Origin: Oxalobacteraceae bacterium OTU3CINTB1
GTDB taxonomy: Bacteria; Pseudomonadota; Gammaproteobacteria; Burkholderiales; Burkholderiaceae_D
Assembly (NCBI GenBank): GCA_024123955.1
Contig: CP099652.1
Coordinates: 496,001-560,000, forward strand
Direction: 5' to 3'
Length of the DNA stretch: 64,000 nucleotides
Positions 1 to 9,594 of the stretch are shown piece after piece. The notes beneath the pieces were generated by a model. The model was not told the origin of the DNA. It did not search any database and saw only the letters and a program-made list of their open reading frames with translations. Numbering within the stretch: the first letter of the stretch is position 1; each line of letters begins with the position of its first letter. The position numbers were made by a program, and so were the translations under genes.

Positions 1-1578
1 TGGCATTTTCCGCTGATGCTGGTGGGCGTGTTCGGCGCCACCATGTTCTACGGCGACAGCGTCATCACGCCGGCCATCTCGGTGCTGGGCGCGATCGAGG
101 GCCTGGAAGTGGCCGCGCCGGGCCTGGAGCAGTACATCGTGCCGCTGTCGATCATCGTTCTGGTGTCGCTGTACGCGCTGCAAAGCCAGGGCACGGCCGG
201 CATCGGCCGCTGGTTCGGGCCGATCATGGTGATCTGGTTCGTGGCGCTGGCCGTCATGGGCGTGATCAACATCGTCGCCGCGCCGCAAATCCTGTACGCG
301 CTCAACCCGCTGCACGCCTTCCACTTCATGCTGGCGAACCGCATGATCGCCTTCGTCGCGCTGGGCGCGGTGGTGCTGGCCTTCACCGGCGCCGAGGCGC
401 TGTACGCCGACATGGGCCACTTCGGCAAAAAACCGATCCGCGCGGCCTGGTTTTTGATCGTGTTCCCGGCGCTGGCGCTGAACTACCTGGGCCAGGGCGC
501 GCTGCTGCTGACGCACCCGGAGGCGGTGTCCAACCCGTTCTTCAACCAGTTGGGTTCATGGAGCGTCTACCCCCTGGTGGTGCTGTCGACGATGGCGGCG
601 GTGATCGCCTCGCAGGCGACCATCTCCGGCACCTTCTCGATGACCAAGCAGGCCATCGCCCTGGGCCTGTTGCCGCGCATGCGCATCCTGCACACCTCCG
701 CCACCGAGATCGGCCAGGTCTACATCCCGGCGGTCAACTGGCTGCAGCTGGTGGTGGTGCTGATGGCGGTGATCGGCTTCGGCTCGTCGGACAAGCTGGC
801 CGGCGCCTACGGCATCGCGGTCACGGCCACCATGCTGTGCACCACCGTGCTGACGTTCTTCGTGATCCGCTACCGCTGGCACCTGCCGCTGTGGCTGTGC
901 TTTGGCGCCACCGGCTTCTTCGTCGTCATCGACATCCTGCTGTTCTCGGCCAGCACGCTCAAGCTGTTCCACGGCGGCTGGTTCCCGCTGCTGCTGGCGA
1001 TCATCCTGTTCACCATCATGCTGACCTGGAAGCGCGGGCGCGAACTGGTGTTCAAGAATCTGCAAAAGCACGCGATTCCGCTCGAGGAGTTCCTGTCGTC
1101 GCTGTTCGTGGCGCCGCCCACGCGCGTCTACGGCACCGCGATCTTCCTGCGCGGCGAAAGCGACGGCGTGCCGCACGCGCTGCTGCACAACCTGTCGCAC
1201 AACAAGGTGCTGCACGAGCGGGTGGTGTTCTTCACCGTGCATATCGTCGAGGAGCCGTGGGTGTCGGAGGCCGAGCAGGTCAAGGTGATCGACCTCGGAC
1301 ACCAGTGCTACCAGGTCAATGTGTTCTACGGCTTCAAGGACGAACCGGATATTCCGAAGGTGCTGGCGCAGTGCGAGTGTCTGGGCCTGCCGTTCGAGAT
1401 GATGGAAACGTCGTTCTTCATCGCCCGCCAGACGGTCATCTCGACCCCCGGCCACGGCATGGCGCCATGGCGCGAGCATCTGTTCGTGACGATGTCGCGC
1501 AACGCCCGCGGCGCGGCCGACTACTACCAGATTCCGCCCAACCGCGTCATCGAACTTGGCACGCAAGTGGAAATATAA
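1..1578 (+). CDS. kup: Kup-family potassium transporter, 5' end cut by window
   Basis: Low-affinity potassium uptake permease of the KUP/HAK family, probably K+/H+ symport across the inner membrane. The reading frame is open from base 1 and gives 525 C-terminal residues; roughly 100 N-terminal residues lie outside the window. The family signature GDSVITPAISVLGAIEGL is at the left edge, followed by about ten hydrophobic membrane segments. A soluble C-terminal domain of about 150 residues follows, starting near base 1120. The methionine at base 16 is internal and should not be taken as the start. No terminator is obvious before the next gene. Confidence 0.95.
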   Translation, partial: WHFPLMLVGVFGATMFYGDSVITPAISVLGAIEGLEVAAPGLEQYIVPLSIIVLVSLYALQSQGTAGIGRWFGPIMVIWFVALAVMGVINIVAAPQILYALNPLHAFHFMLANRMIAFVALGAVVLAFTGAEALYADMGHFGKKPIRAAWFLIVFPALALNYLGQGALLLTHPEAVSNPFFNQLGSWSVYPLVVLSTMAAVIASQATISGTFSMTKQAIALGLLPRMRILHTSATEIGQVYIPAVNWLQLVVVLMAVIGFGSSDKLAGAYGIAVTATMLCTTVLTFFVIRYRWHLPLWLCFGATGFFVVIDILLFSASTLKLFHGGWFPLLLAIILFTIMLTWKRGRELVFKNLQKHAIPLEEFLSSLFVAPPTRVYGTAIFLRGESDGVPHALLHNLSHNKVLHERVVFFTVHIVEEPWVSEAEQVKVIDLGHQCYQVNVFYGFKDEPDIPKVLAQCECLGLPFEMMETSFFIARQTVISTPGHGMAPWREHLFVTMSRNARGAADYYQIPPNRVIELGTQVEI

Positions 1579-1698
1579 GCACACAATCGGCGCTAAAAGA
1601 TGTAACCGAATGTAGTGCTTGGGGCGGCGGTGCCGGCGTCTGCTAAACTTCTGCTCCTAAAAGCTTGCACGAATATGAACTGTTCATCAAAGGTCATC

Positions 1699-2571
1699 AT
1701 GAAATCGAAGTTTCACATTATTGTTGCTGTTGCCTGCCTGGCGATCTTGACGGCCTGCGGTGGCGGTTCGAAAAAATCCGATCCGGTCGTGGTGCCGCAG
1801 CCGGCCTACGCGGTCAAGGATGTCACGGTCGGTCCGGCCAGCGCTCCTGTGGCGGAGAAGGGCGACCTGGTCGCCGTCGCCTACACCGGCTACCTGTACA
1901 ACGCCGCCAAGCCGGACGGCATCGGCGACAAGGTGGAAAGCTCGATCGACAGCGGCACCACGGCGCCGCCGTTCACGCTGGGCGTGGGCGGCATCGTGCC
2001 GAATGGCTGGGACCTGGCCGTCGCCGGCATGCGTGTCGGTGGTGTGCGTCTGGCCACCCTGCCGGCCAATCTGGCCTACGGCGCCACGGTGCGCGCGGCG
2101 CAAACGGTCTTGGGCGTCCCCTACGCCGCGCTACCGGCCAATTCGCCGCTGGTCTACGAACTGCGCTTGATCAGCGTCATCAAGCCTAACCAGTTGCCTA
2201 ATCAGCCGGGTGGCACGACGTTGGCCATCACCGAAGTTTTGGCGGGTACGGGCACCGCCGCGACGGCCGGCAAAACGGTTTCTGTCGTCTATACCGGCTA
2301 TCTGTATGATGGCACGGCCACTGGCGGCAAGGGCAAACAGTTTGATACCAACCGCGATACCACACCCGCGAAGCCCGCTTTGCAGTTCGTGATCGACGCG
2401 TCGCCGCTGCAAGTTATCCCCGGCTTCAACCTGGGTGTGAAGGACATGAAGGTCGGCGGAAAACGTACGGTCTACATTCCCGCGACCCTGGGCTACGGCT
2501 CTGCGGCGCAGACTGGCATCCCGGCCAACTCGAATTTGATCTTTGACATCGAACTGACGTTGGTCAACTGA
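1699..2571 (+). CDS. FKBP-type peptidyl-prolyl isomerase lipoprotein, two FKBP domains
   Basis: Predicted periplasmic lipoprotein with peptidyl-prolyl cis-trans isomerase folds. The chosen ATG gives 290 residues and a short signal ending in the lipobox LTAC with Cys20. Two FKBP repeats follow, around residues 45-160 and 180-290. Each has the VAYTGYLY/VVYTGYLYDG strand, a G-W-D or P-G-F-N-L motif followed by GMRVGG or DMKVGG, and a Y-G-S/A segment. The second repeat is nearer to the FKBP consensus (VIPGFNLGVKDMKVGGKR). The first is more diverged and may be structural. In-frame starts further upstream (1615, 1675) would spoil the signal peptide. A strong terminator follows the stop. Confidence 0.88.
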   Translation: MKSKFHIIVAVACLAILTACGGGSKKSDPVVVPQPAYAVKDVTVGPASAPVAEKGDLVAVAYTGYLYNAAKPDGIGDKVESSIDSGTTAPPFTLGVGGIVPNGWDLAVAGMRVGGVRLATLPANLAYGATVRAAQTVLGVPYAALPANSPLVYELRLISVIKPNQLPNQPGGTTLAITEVLAGTGTAATAGKTVSVVYTGYLYDGTATGGKGKQFDTNRDTTPAKPALQFVIDASPLQVIPGFNLGVKDMKVGGKRTVYIPATLGYGSAAQTGIPANSNLIFDIELTLVN

Positions 2572-2591
2572 TAGAGCTAGATAGAACAACG

Positions 2592-2623
2592 ATGGCAGCC
2601 AATCAAATGGCTGCCATTTTTTT
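2592..2623 (+). terminator. Intrinsic terminator after the FKBP lipoprotein gene
   Basis: A 9-bp perfect stem (ATGGCAGCC with GGCTGCCAT, 8-nt loop) is followed directly by a run of seven T. It lies between the convergent FKBP and permease genes. Confidence 0.85.
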
Positions 2624-2635
2624 CGTCTATACGGC

Positions 2636-5074
2636 TTAGTCGCGCAGCGCCAGGGCCGGCGCGATGCGCATTGCCGCCAGCGTGTGGCGCGCGGTGGCCA
2701 GCGCCACGATCAGCAGCGCGACGGCCAATGCCGCCGCCGGCGCCCAGGCGCCCAGCGGCGTGCGCTCGACAAATGGCGCCAGATAGTGCTGGATCGCCAG
2801 CGCGGCCGGCGGCAGCCCGACCAGCGCGGCGACGCCCGTCAGCAGCAGGAATTCACGCCCCACCAGCGCGCCGATGGCCGCGCGGCCGGCGCCATGCAGC
2901 TTGCGCAGCACGATCTCGCGCGCGCGCCGCTGCACGCTGTTCGCCGCCAGCACGTAGATGCCGAACGCCGCCAGCGCGAACACCACGGCGGTGGCGCAGG
3001 CCAGCATGCTGGCCACGCGCAGGTCGTCGGCATAGGCCTCGGCGTGGTAGCTGCCGGCGTGCCGTATGATCGGCGGGGATGTCGGGAAGTAGCGCAGCGC
3101 GGTCGCGACGATTGCCCGCTCCAGCGCCTCGGCCGCGCCGCGTGCCGATGGCGCGGCGCGCATCCGCACCGTCAGCAGGCGGCTGCTCTCGGCCGGCAGG
3201 TACAGCGTTGGGCCGACCGGTTCGCGCAAGGTGTACCAGCGGATGTCCGGCGCCACGCCGACGATGCGCCAGTTCGAGTCGGGCAGGCGCTGGCCCAGCG
3301 CCTGTTGCATCGACTTCCAGCCCAGCGCCGTTACCGCCGCCCGGTTGATGACGATATTGCGTTCCGCATTCTTGCCGGCGCCGGCGTTGTTGTCGATGCG
3401 CGGGTCGAGCAGCCGCCCGGCGATGGCGGACAGGCCGTAGACATCGAAGAACTCCGGGCTGACGAATTGCGCCGCCATGCCGGCGGTACTGCCGTCGGTA
3501 CGCCGCAGCGAAACGCTACCGCGGGTGCCGGTGTGGTCGTCGCGGCCGGGCACAAAGTGGCTGTCCGCCACGCCGGCGACCTCCGGCAAGCGCGCGACGG
3601 CGTCGCGGAACGCCCGCGCTTGCGCATCGCCCAGCCCTTTGCTCATTTCCACCACCAGCAACGGCGCCGGATCGAAGCCCGGCGGCGCCCGGCCGGCGAA
3701 CTGGGTCTGCCACAGGATCGCCAGCGCCATGCTGCCGGTCGCCATCGCCGTGGCGAACTGCAAGGCCGTCAGCACGCGCCGCAGCCATGCGCCGCCGGCC
3801 GTCTCGCCGCTGCGGTGGGCCAGCGCAGCGCCCATGTCGATGCCCCGCGCCAGCCAGCCGGGATACAGACCCGCCAGCGCGCCCACTACCACACCGGACA
3901 GCAGGCCGCCCGCCAGCGACATCGGCGTGAAGACGCCGTCCAATCGGCGGTCCAGCAGTTCGGACAATAGGGGCAGCAGCAGCCATGCGATCAGCATGCC
4001 CAGCGCGGCGGCGGCCAGTGACAGCAGCAGCGATTCGGCCATGAACTGCGTCAGCAGCCGGCGCGTGCTGGCGCCCAGCACGCGCCGCACGGCGATCTCG
4101 CGCTGGCGGCGCAGCGTGCGCACCGTCGCCAGGTTGACGTAGTTGACCACGGACAAGCCAAGGATCAGCAGTCCTGCCGCGCCCATGGCCAGCACCAGGC
4201 GCATGTCGCCGCGCGGGCCGCTGCCCATGGTGTTGGCGACGCTGCGGTCGAAATAGGCGTCTGCCAGCGGCCCGAGACCGATATCGACCATTTTGCGGCC
4301 GTTCAGCATGGTCGTCATTTCCGGCGTGGCCATGCTCTGCCACGGCGCGCGGTCGACGACATCCTGCAGGACCTTTTGCAGCGCCGCCGCGCTGACGCCG
4401 GCGCCGGTCTTGATGTAGATGCGGCCCTCGATCCCCATCCAGTTGGACAGCGCCCGCTGGCGCTCCGCGTCCGGCCACAGCGCGCTGCCGATGCCGACCA
4501 TCGCGCCGAACTGCAAGGTGCTGTTGCCCGGCCTGTCGTCCAGCACGGCGCGCACCTGCAAGGTTTGACCATCGATGTCCACGGTCTTTCCAAGGGCATC
4601 GGTGGTGCCGAACAACGCCAGCGCGGTCCGCCGCGTCACCGCCAGGCCGTCCGGCAAGGTCAGCGCCTGTTGCAGGCTGCCTTCCCGCGCCCGCAGGCCG
4701 GCAATGCGTTCAAAGGCCGGATCGACCGCCATGACCTCTAGTTCGCGCGCGCGGCCTTTCAGCGACGCCGTTGTCTTGTGCGGCCACCACACGCTGGCTT
4801 CCAGCGGCAAGCCGCTGCGCAGTGCCACTTCGCGTATCGCGAACGGCGTGTATTCCATCCACTGCGGCTGCGGAATGAAGTTGAGCCGGTGTTTGATCAC
4901 GTAGACGCGCTCGCGCTGCGGCACGTCGCGGTCGTAGCTGAACGAGTAAGCCATAAACCCGAGCAGCAGGAAGCAGACCGCGAAGCCGGTCGCCAGCCCC
5001 AGCAGCTCGACGGCCGATTGGAACGGCTGGCGCACCAGCAGGCGCCAGCCGATGCGAAAGTCCCTTAGTCTCAT
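2636..5074 (-). CDS. MacB/FtsX-type ABC transporter permease (second of two)
   Basis: Inner-membrane permease of an ABC exporter of the MacB/FtsX type, 812 residues. It has an N-terminal membrane segment, a periplasmic MacB_PCD-like domain, a cluster of three membrane segments, a second periplasmic domain and a final set of membrane segments. This is the duplicated FtsX layout. It is a paralogue of the next gene upstream and shares its N-terminus (RDFRIGWRLL). The ATG at 5074 was chosen because an AAGGAG site lies 6 nt upstream; the ATG two codons earlier directly abuts that site. It is the last gene of a four-gene operon and is separated from its neighbour by only 13 nt. Substrate unknown. 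Confidence 0.9.
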   Translation of the reverse strand: MRLRDFRIGWRLLVRQPFQSAVELLGLATGFAVCFLLLGFMAYSFSYDRDVPQRERVYVIKHRLNFIPQPQWMEYTPFAIREVALRSGLPLEASVWWPHKTTASLKGRARELEVMAVDPAFERIAGLRAREGSLQQALTLPDGLAVTRRTALALFGTTDALGKTVDIDGQTLQVRAVLDDRPGNSTLQFGAMVGIGSALWPDAERQRALSNWMGIEGRIYIKTGAGVSAAALQKVLQDVVDRAPWQSMATPEMTTMLNGRKMVDIGLGPLADAYFDRSVANTMGSGPRGDMRLVLAMGAAGLLILGLSVVNYVNLATVRTLRRQREIAVRRVLGASTRRLLTQFMAESLLLSLAAAALGMLIAWLLLPLLSELLDRRLDGVFTPMSLAGGLLSGVVVGALAGLYPGWLARGIDMGAALAHRSGETAGGAWLRRVLTALQFATAMATGSMALAILWQTQFAGRAPPGFDPAPLLVVEMSKGLGDAQARAFRDAVARLPEVAGVADSHFVPGRDDHTGTRGSVSLRRTDGSTAGMAAQFVSPEFFDVYGLSAIAGRLLDPRIDNNAGAGKNAERNIVINRAAVTALGWKSMQQALGQRLPDSNWRIVGVAPDIRWYTLREPVGPTLYLPAESSRLLTVRMRAAPSARGAAEALERAIVATALRYFPTSPPIIRHAGSYHAEAYADDLRVASMLACATAVVFALAAFGIYVLAANSVQRRAREIVLRKLHGAGRAAIGALVGREFLLLTGVAALVGLPPAALAIQHYLAPFVERTPLGAWAPAAALAVALLIVALATARHTLAAMRIAPALALRD

Positions 5075-5087
5075 TTGCATCTCCTTG

Positions 5088-7481
5088 TTAGTCGCGCAGC
5101 GCCATCGCCGGCGACATGCGCAGCGCCGTTACCGTATGACGCGTAGTTGCCAGCAGGGCTACCAGCGCCGCCATCGCCAGCGCCGCCGCCAGTGTCCACA
5201 TGCCGATCGGCGCGCGGTCGGTGTAGCTGGCGAGATAGCGTTCGATTGCCAGCGCCGCCAGCGGAAGTCCGATCAACGCCCCGGCGCCGATCAGCGACAG
5301 GAACTCGCGGCCCATCATCAGCGCGATATCGAGACGCCGCGCGCCATGCAGCTTGCGCATGACGATCTCGCGCCGGCTGCGTTGCACGCTGTAGGCCGAC
5401 AACACGTAGATGCCAAAGGCCGCGAGCGCGATCGCCACCACGCTGGTGGTGACCAGGATGCGCACCAGGCGCGCATCGTCGGTATAGGGTTCGGCCAACA
5501 CAGCCTCCTGCGACGAGATCTCCAGGATGTCGTTGGGGAAGTGGCGACGCCATACCGGCTCGATGGCGCCATAGGCATCGGCCAGGCGGCCGTCGGTGCG
5601 GACCGACAGCACGCCGGCCGCACGAATGCCGTAGATGATGGCCTTGGCCGGTTGTCGCAGTCCCTGGAAGCGGATGTCCGGCGCGATGCCGTTGATTCGC
5701 AGTCCGCTGGGTGTCGCCTGGCCTACCGCATCCTGTGGCGAGGCATATCCGAGCGCTAGCGCGCCGGCCTGGTTCAGGACCACGCCGCCGAGGTTTTTGG
5801 TGTCGTTGGGATCGTGGGCGGGGTTGAACAGCTGGCCGTGCAGCGGCCGTATCCGGTGCACCTCGAACCAGTTCGGCGAGACGTACTTGGCCTCCATGGG
5901 GATCTCCCTCCCGTCCTTGGCGACGACTGTGTTGACCAATTTGAGGCCGTCGCGGCCCACCGCTTCCGAAATCGCAGCCACCGCCTCCACCCCCTGCACA
6001 CGCCGCAATTGTTCGATAAAGGCGATGGCGGCCGGCTTGCCCTCGGCGCCGTCGGGCAGCGACAGCATGAGCAAGTTGGCCGTGTCGAAGCCCGGCGACG
6101 CGTGGCTGGCGAACCAGGTTTGCCAGCCCACCGCCAGCGCCGTGGCGCCGAGCGTCATCGCGCTGGCGAATTGCAGCACGGTGAGCACGCGGCGCACCCA
6201 CAGCCCGGCCGCCGTCTCGCTATTGCCGCGTCCCGCCAGCGACGCCCCGGGCAGCGCATGCAGGGCGATCCACGCGGGATAGGCGCCGGCGCAAACGCCG
6301 ATGAAAACGCCGAACGCCAGCGCGATCGCGCAGCGCAGCGGCGTGAACATGCCGTCCAGCGTGCGGTTGACCATGTCGGAGAACACCGGCAGCAGCAGCC
6401 ACGCGAGCATGAGCCCCGCGACGGTCGCGATCAACGCGGTCAGCACCGCCTCGCTGAGGAATTGTTGAACCAGCCGCGCCGCGCTGGCGCCGAGCAGTTT
6501 GCGCAGGCCGATCTCGCGTTGGCGGTGCAAGGTGCGCACAGTGGCCAGGTTCACGTAGTTGGTCGCCGCCAGCAGCAGGATCAGCAAGCCGCCGCCGGCC
6601 ATGCCGAACACGGTGCTTTTCTCGCCGTGCCGCTGCGCCGCGCGGCTGTTGAGCAGCTCTTCGTCGAAGTAGGCTTCGCGCAGCGGCAGCAGCTTGATGT
6701 CCGAGACGTTGCGGCCATTGAGCGCGGCGCCCATCGGGCCCGCCTTGACGCGCTGGTTCATCGGCGATTTCTCGGTGGCGTCCTGCAGCAGCGTGGCCAG
6801 CGCCGCCATCGACGCGCCGGGTTTGAGTTTTATGTAGACCGTGCCGCGCGACCAGTTGGTGAAGGCGGTCGCGCGCTCCGGCCAGGCGCTGCTGGCGCTG
6901 CCGATCAGCGCCTCGTAACGTTGGCTGGAGTTGGCCGGCGCATCGGGCAGCAACGCGCGCACTTGCAGCACGTTGTCGCCGACATTGACGCTGCGTCCCA
7001 GCGCCGGCGCATCGCCGAACAGCTTGCGGGCCGCCGTCTTGGTCAGCGCCAGACCATCCGGCTGCATCAGCGCCGCCCGCAAGTCGCCGGCCGACGCGGA
7101 GATGCCGAACAACGAGCCGAAGGCCGGATCGACCACGCTCAGGTCCATCGCATGCAGCCTGCCGTCGGCGCGCAGCGGCTTGTCGATTCGCCCGACGATG
7201 GTGGCCTGCTCCACCAGGCCGCTGGCGAGGGCGATGTCGCGCAGCGGCAGATAGCCGATGGTTTGCCATTCCGGACGCGGAAAGACATTGATGCGCTGCT
7301 TGACGGTCACGAGGCGCTCGTTGTCCGGCACGCTGCTGTCGTAGTTCAGGCAAAAGGCGACAAAACCGAACAGCAGGAAGCAGGCCGCGAAGCCGATCGC
7401 CAGCCCGCCGGTGACGACGATGGAGTAGGCCGGCTGTTGCAGCAGCAGGCGCCAGCCGATGCGAAAATCGCGCAGGTTCAT
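5088..7481 (-). CDS. MacB/FtsX-type ABC transporter permease (first of two)
   Basis: Permease paralogous to the following gene, 797 residues, with the same arrangement of periplasmic domains and two FtsX membrane clusters. The conserved TLHRQREIGLRKLLGAS and QRSRREIVMRKLHGA elements near the cytoplasmic ends of the membrane clusters are typical coupling regions to the ATPase. AGGA stands about 9 nt before the ATG. The ATPase gene ends 17 nt upstream, so the set is one operon. The two permeases may form a heterodimer with one shared ATPase; this is inference. Confidence 0.9.
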   Translation of the reverse strand: MNLRDFRIGWRLLLQQPAYSIVVTGGLAIGFAACFLLFGFVAFCLNYDSSVPDNERLVTVKQRINVFPRPEWQTIGYLPLRDIALASGLVEQATIVGRIDKPLRADGRLHAMDLSVVDPAFGSLFGISASAGDLRAALMQPDGLALTKTAARKLFGDAPALGRSVNVGDNVLQVRALLPDAPANSSQRYEALIGSASSAWPERATAFTNWSRGTVYIKLKPGASMAALATLLQDATEKSPMNQRVKAGPMGAALNGRNVSDIKLLPLREAYFDEELLNSRAAQRHGEKSTVFGMAGGGLLILLLAATNYVNLATVRTLHRQREIGLRKLLGASAARLVQQFLSEAVLTALIATVAGLMLAWLLLPVFSDMVNRTLDGMFTPLRCAIALAFGVFIGVCAGAYPAWIALHALPGASLAGRGNSETAAGLWVRRVLTVLQFASAMTLGATALAVGWQTWFASHASPGFDTANLLMLSLPDGAEGKPAAIAFIEQLRRVQGVEAVAAISEAVGRDGLKLVNTVVAKDGREIPMEAKYVSPNWFEVHRIRPLHGQLFNPAHDPNDTKNLGGVVLNQAGALALGYASPQDAVGQATPSGLRINGIAPDIRFQGLRQPAKAIIYGIRAAGVLSVRTDGRLADAYGAIEPVWRRHFPNDILEISSQEAVLAEPYTDDARLVRILVTTSVVAIALAAFGIYVLSAYSVQRSRREIVMRKLHGARRLDIALMMGREFLSLIGAGALIGLPLAALAIERYLASYTDRAPIGMWTLAAALAMAALVALLATTRHTVTALRMSPAMALRD

Positions 7482-7498
7482 GGCGGTGATCCTGACGC

Positions 7499-8179
7499 TT
7501 AAGCGGCTTGCAGGGCGTCGACCATGATGCGGCCGTCCAGCAGGTTGATGGTGCGCGAAGCCTGCGCGGCGTGGTCCGGCGAGTGCGTCACCATCACCAC
7601 GGTCGTGCCTTCGGCGTTGATCTCGCGCAGCAGGCGCATGACTTCGTCGCCGTGGGCGGTATCGAGGTTACCGGTCGGTTCATCGGCCAGCAATACGGCG
7701 GGACCGGCCACCAGCGCGCGCGCGATCGCCACCCGCTGCTGCTGGCCGCCCGACAGCTGCGACGGGCGGTGGGCGGCGCGGTGGCCAACACCCAGTTTGT
7801 CGAGCATGGCGGTGACGCGTTCGCGCCGCTCGCGCGCCGGCGTGCCGTTGTATTCGAGCGCCAGTTCGACGTTTTCGAACACGGTCAACTCTTCGATCAG
7901 GTTGAAGCTCTGGAAAATGAAGCCGATGCGGCCGCGCCGCAGCTGGTTCAGCTTCGATTCGCTCCAGCCGGCCACGTTTTGGCCCTCGAACCAGTATTCG
8001 CCGTGGTTGGGCGTGTCGAGCAGCCCCAGGATGCCCAGCATGGTCGATTTGCCGCAGCCGGACGGTCCGGTGATGGCGACGTATTCGCCCGCCTCGATCT
8101 CCAGGTCGATGCGGTCCAGGGCCGTGGTCTGGATTTCCCCTGCCTGGTGGATTTTGCTGATGCCGACGAGTTTGAGCAT
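7499..8179 (-). CDS. ABC transporter ATP-binding protein, MacB/LolD type
   Basis: ATPase subunit of the exporter, 226 residues, the usual size for a LolD/MacB nucleotide-binding domain. Walker A is GPSGCGKST (residues 38-46), the signature is LSGGQQQR, Walker B is VLLADEP followed by TGNLD, and the switch histidine is in MVTHSPDHA. All catalytic elements are intact. It sits between the adaptor gene (33 nt upstream) and the two permeases and is the only ATPase of the operon. Confidence 0.95.
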   Translation of the reverse strand: MLKLVGISKIHQAGEIQTTALDRIDLEIEAGEYVAITGPSGCGKSTMLGILGLLDTPNHGEYWFEGQNVAGWSESKLNQLRRGRIGFIFQSFNLIEELTVFENVELALEYNGTPARERRERVTAMLDKLGVGHRAAHRPSQLSGGQQQRVAIARALVAGPAVLLADEPTGNLDTAHGDEVMRLLREINAEGTTVVMVTHSPDHAAQASRTINLLDGRIMVDALQAA

Positions 8180-8212
8180 GTGGGTTTGCCTTTTGGTAGT
8201 GTGGATGTGAAT

Positions 8213-9517
8213 TTACTGCGTAATCTGCAACCTGGGTGAATTTCCGTAGGCGGCGTAACTGGACAAGATCACCTTGTCGCCGGCCGCCAGGCCTTCGAGC
8301 ACCTCGATCTGGCTGTTGTTGCGGCGCCCGATGCGCACCGCGCGCCGCTGCGCGCCACGGCCGCCGGCGTCCACCACGTAGACCCAGGCGCCGCCGCTGT
8401 CGTTGATGAAGGCGCCGTTGGGCAGCAGCAGCGCCGGCGCCGGCTCGCCCAGCGTGATGCGGGCGTCCAGGCTTTGGCCGGGGTTGAGCACCGGCGGCTG
8501 GCCGTCCCTGAACACCATTTCGACGGTGAAGCGGCCTTCCTTGATCTGCGGGTAGATGGTGCTGATGTCGGCGGCGTAACTCTTCTCGTCCTGTTTGACG
8601 CTGCCCTTGCGGCCGACCGCCATGCGATTGAGGTAGTACTCGTCGACGCTGGCCGAGAGCTTGAAGCGCACCGGATCGTCGATGCGGCCGATGTTTTTGC
8701 CGGTGGCGATCGATTCGCCCACCTGCAGCCGGAAATTGGTGAGCCGGCCTTCGACCGGCGCGCGCACCGCCAAGGCGTCGACCGTGCCGGAGACCAGTTT
8801 CAGGCCGGAGTTCAAGCCGTCGATCGCGCTTTCGAGTTGCTGCGCGGCGGCGCTGCGAACCTTGTCCTCGGTGCTCGACGCCCGCTGCTCGTTGGCCAGC
8901 TGGCGTTGTTGCTGATCCAGCTTGTCGGCCGACTCCTCGAGCGCGACGCTGGAGATGAAGCCCTGCGCGGCCAGCCGCGTGTTGCGCTGGTGCTGTTTGC
9001 GCGCCTGGTCCACCTCGAATTGCAGCTCGTCGAGCCGACGCCGGTGGTCGCTGGCGCTGGACTCCTGCGCCACGCGCAGGTTGGACAGGTTGAAGATGCT
9101 GACCGCGTGTTCCGATTGCCGCGCCAGCAGTTCCAGGTTGCGCTGCGGGTTGGAGATGCGGAACAGCAGCTGGCCTTTTTTGACCAGCGCGCCGTCGCTT
9201 GCCAGTACCTCCTCGACGCGGCCCGATTCCACCGAATCGAGGATCACGGAATTAAGCGGCTCGGCGTTGGCGCGCACGACGATTTCATCGACGAAGACGC
9301 CGCGCGCGGCCTGGCCGATGCGCAGGTCGGCACCTTCGATCTGCAGGCCGCGCGGCATCCACGACCACAGCGCGTAGCCGGCGGCAGCCACCGCCAGCAC
9401 CGAGACGACCGCGATGGCGATGGTTTTCCCGCGCCGGCGCGGCACCACGGTGTCCATCGCGGCGCCGCTGGCCGGCAGGCCCGGATTGGGCTGGTCGATA
9501 TTTTTTTTGATCTGCAT
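8213..9517 (-). CDS. HlyD/RND-type periplasmic adaptor (membrane fusion protein)
   Basis: Periplasmic adaptor linking the inner-membrane exporter to an outer-membrane channel. A single N-terminal membrane anchor (around residues 32-50) is followed by a lipoyl/barrel-sandwich half, a long coiled-coil hairpin rich in Glu/Gln/Arg (about residues 130-230), and beta-barrel and membrane-proximal domains. It is the first gene of the operon. The ORF starts at 9517, but the sigma-54 promoter just upstream places transcription initiation near 9517-9520. Translation is therefore either leaderless from this ATG or begins at Met21 (base 9457, MDTVVPRRRGK), directly before the membrane anchor. No outer-membrane channel gene is visible here. 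Confidence 0.9.
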   Translation of the reverse strand: MQIKKNIDQPNPGLPASGAAMDTVVPRRRGKTIAIAVVSVLAVAAAGYALWSWMPRGLQIEGADLRIGQAARGVFVDEIVVRANAEPLNSVILDSVESGRVEEVLASDGALVKKGQLLFRISNPQRNLELLARQSEHAVSIFNLSNLRVAQESSASDHRRRLDELQFEVDQARKQHQRNTRLAAQGFISSVALEESADKLDQQQRQLANEQRASSTEDKVRSAAAQQLESAIDGLNSGLKLVSGTVDALAVRAPVEGRLTNFRLQVGESIATGKNIGRIDDPVRFKLSASVDEYYLNRMAVGRKGSVKQDEKSYAADISTIYPQIKEGRFTVEMVFRDGQPPVLNPGQSLDARITLGEPAPALLLPNGAFINDSGGAWVYVVDAGGRGAQRRAVRIGRRNNSQIEVLEGLAAGDKVILSSYAAYGNSPRLQITQ

Positions 9518-9528
9518 ACCGGTCTCAG

Positions 9529-9544
9529 AGCAAACGCTGTGCCA
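9529..9544 (-). promoter_or_regulatory. Sigma-54 (-24/-12) promoter of the efflux operon
   Basis: On the minus strand the sequence reads TGGCAC-N5-TTGCT, a full match to the consensus TGGCAC-N5-TTGCW with correct GG to GC spacing. It faces the adaptor gene. The divergent gene encodes a sigma-54 activator. Confidence 0.8.
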
Positions 9545-9594
9545 CGCACAAAAAACGGCGATTCAGGGGTATTTGTGACGCATGTGGTCCGCAG

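Noticed and set aside
5814..7502. Long plus-strand open frame of more than 560 codons opposite the permease gene
   Set aside because: It is a frame shadow of a high-GC gene: Arg/Gln/Ala/His-rich, no ribosome site, no domain, while the minus-strand frame has clear FtsX features. The same holds for similar long frames opposite gshA, the M13 genes and others.
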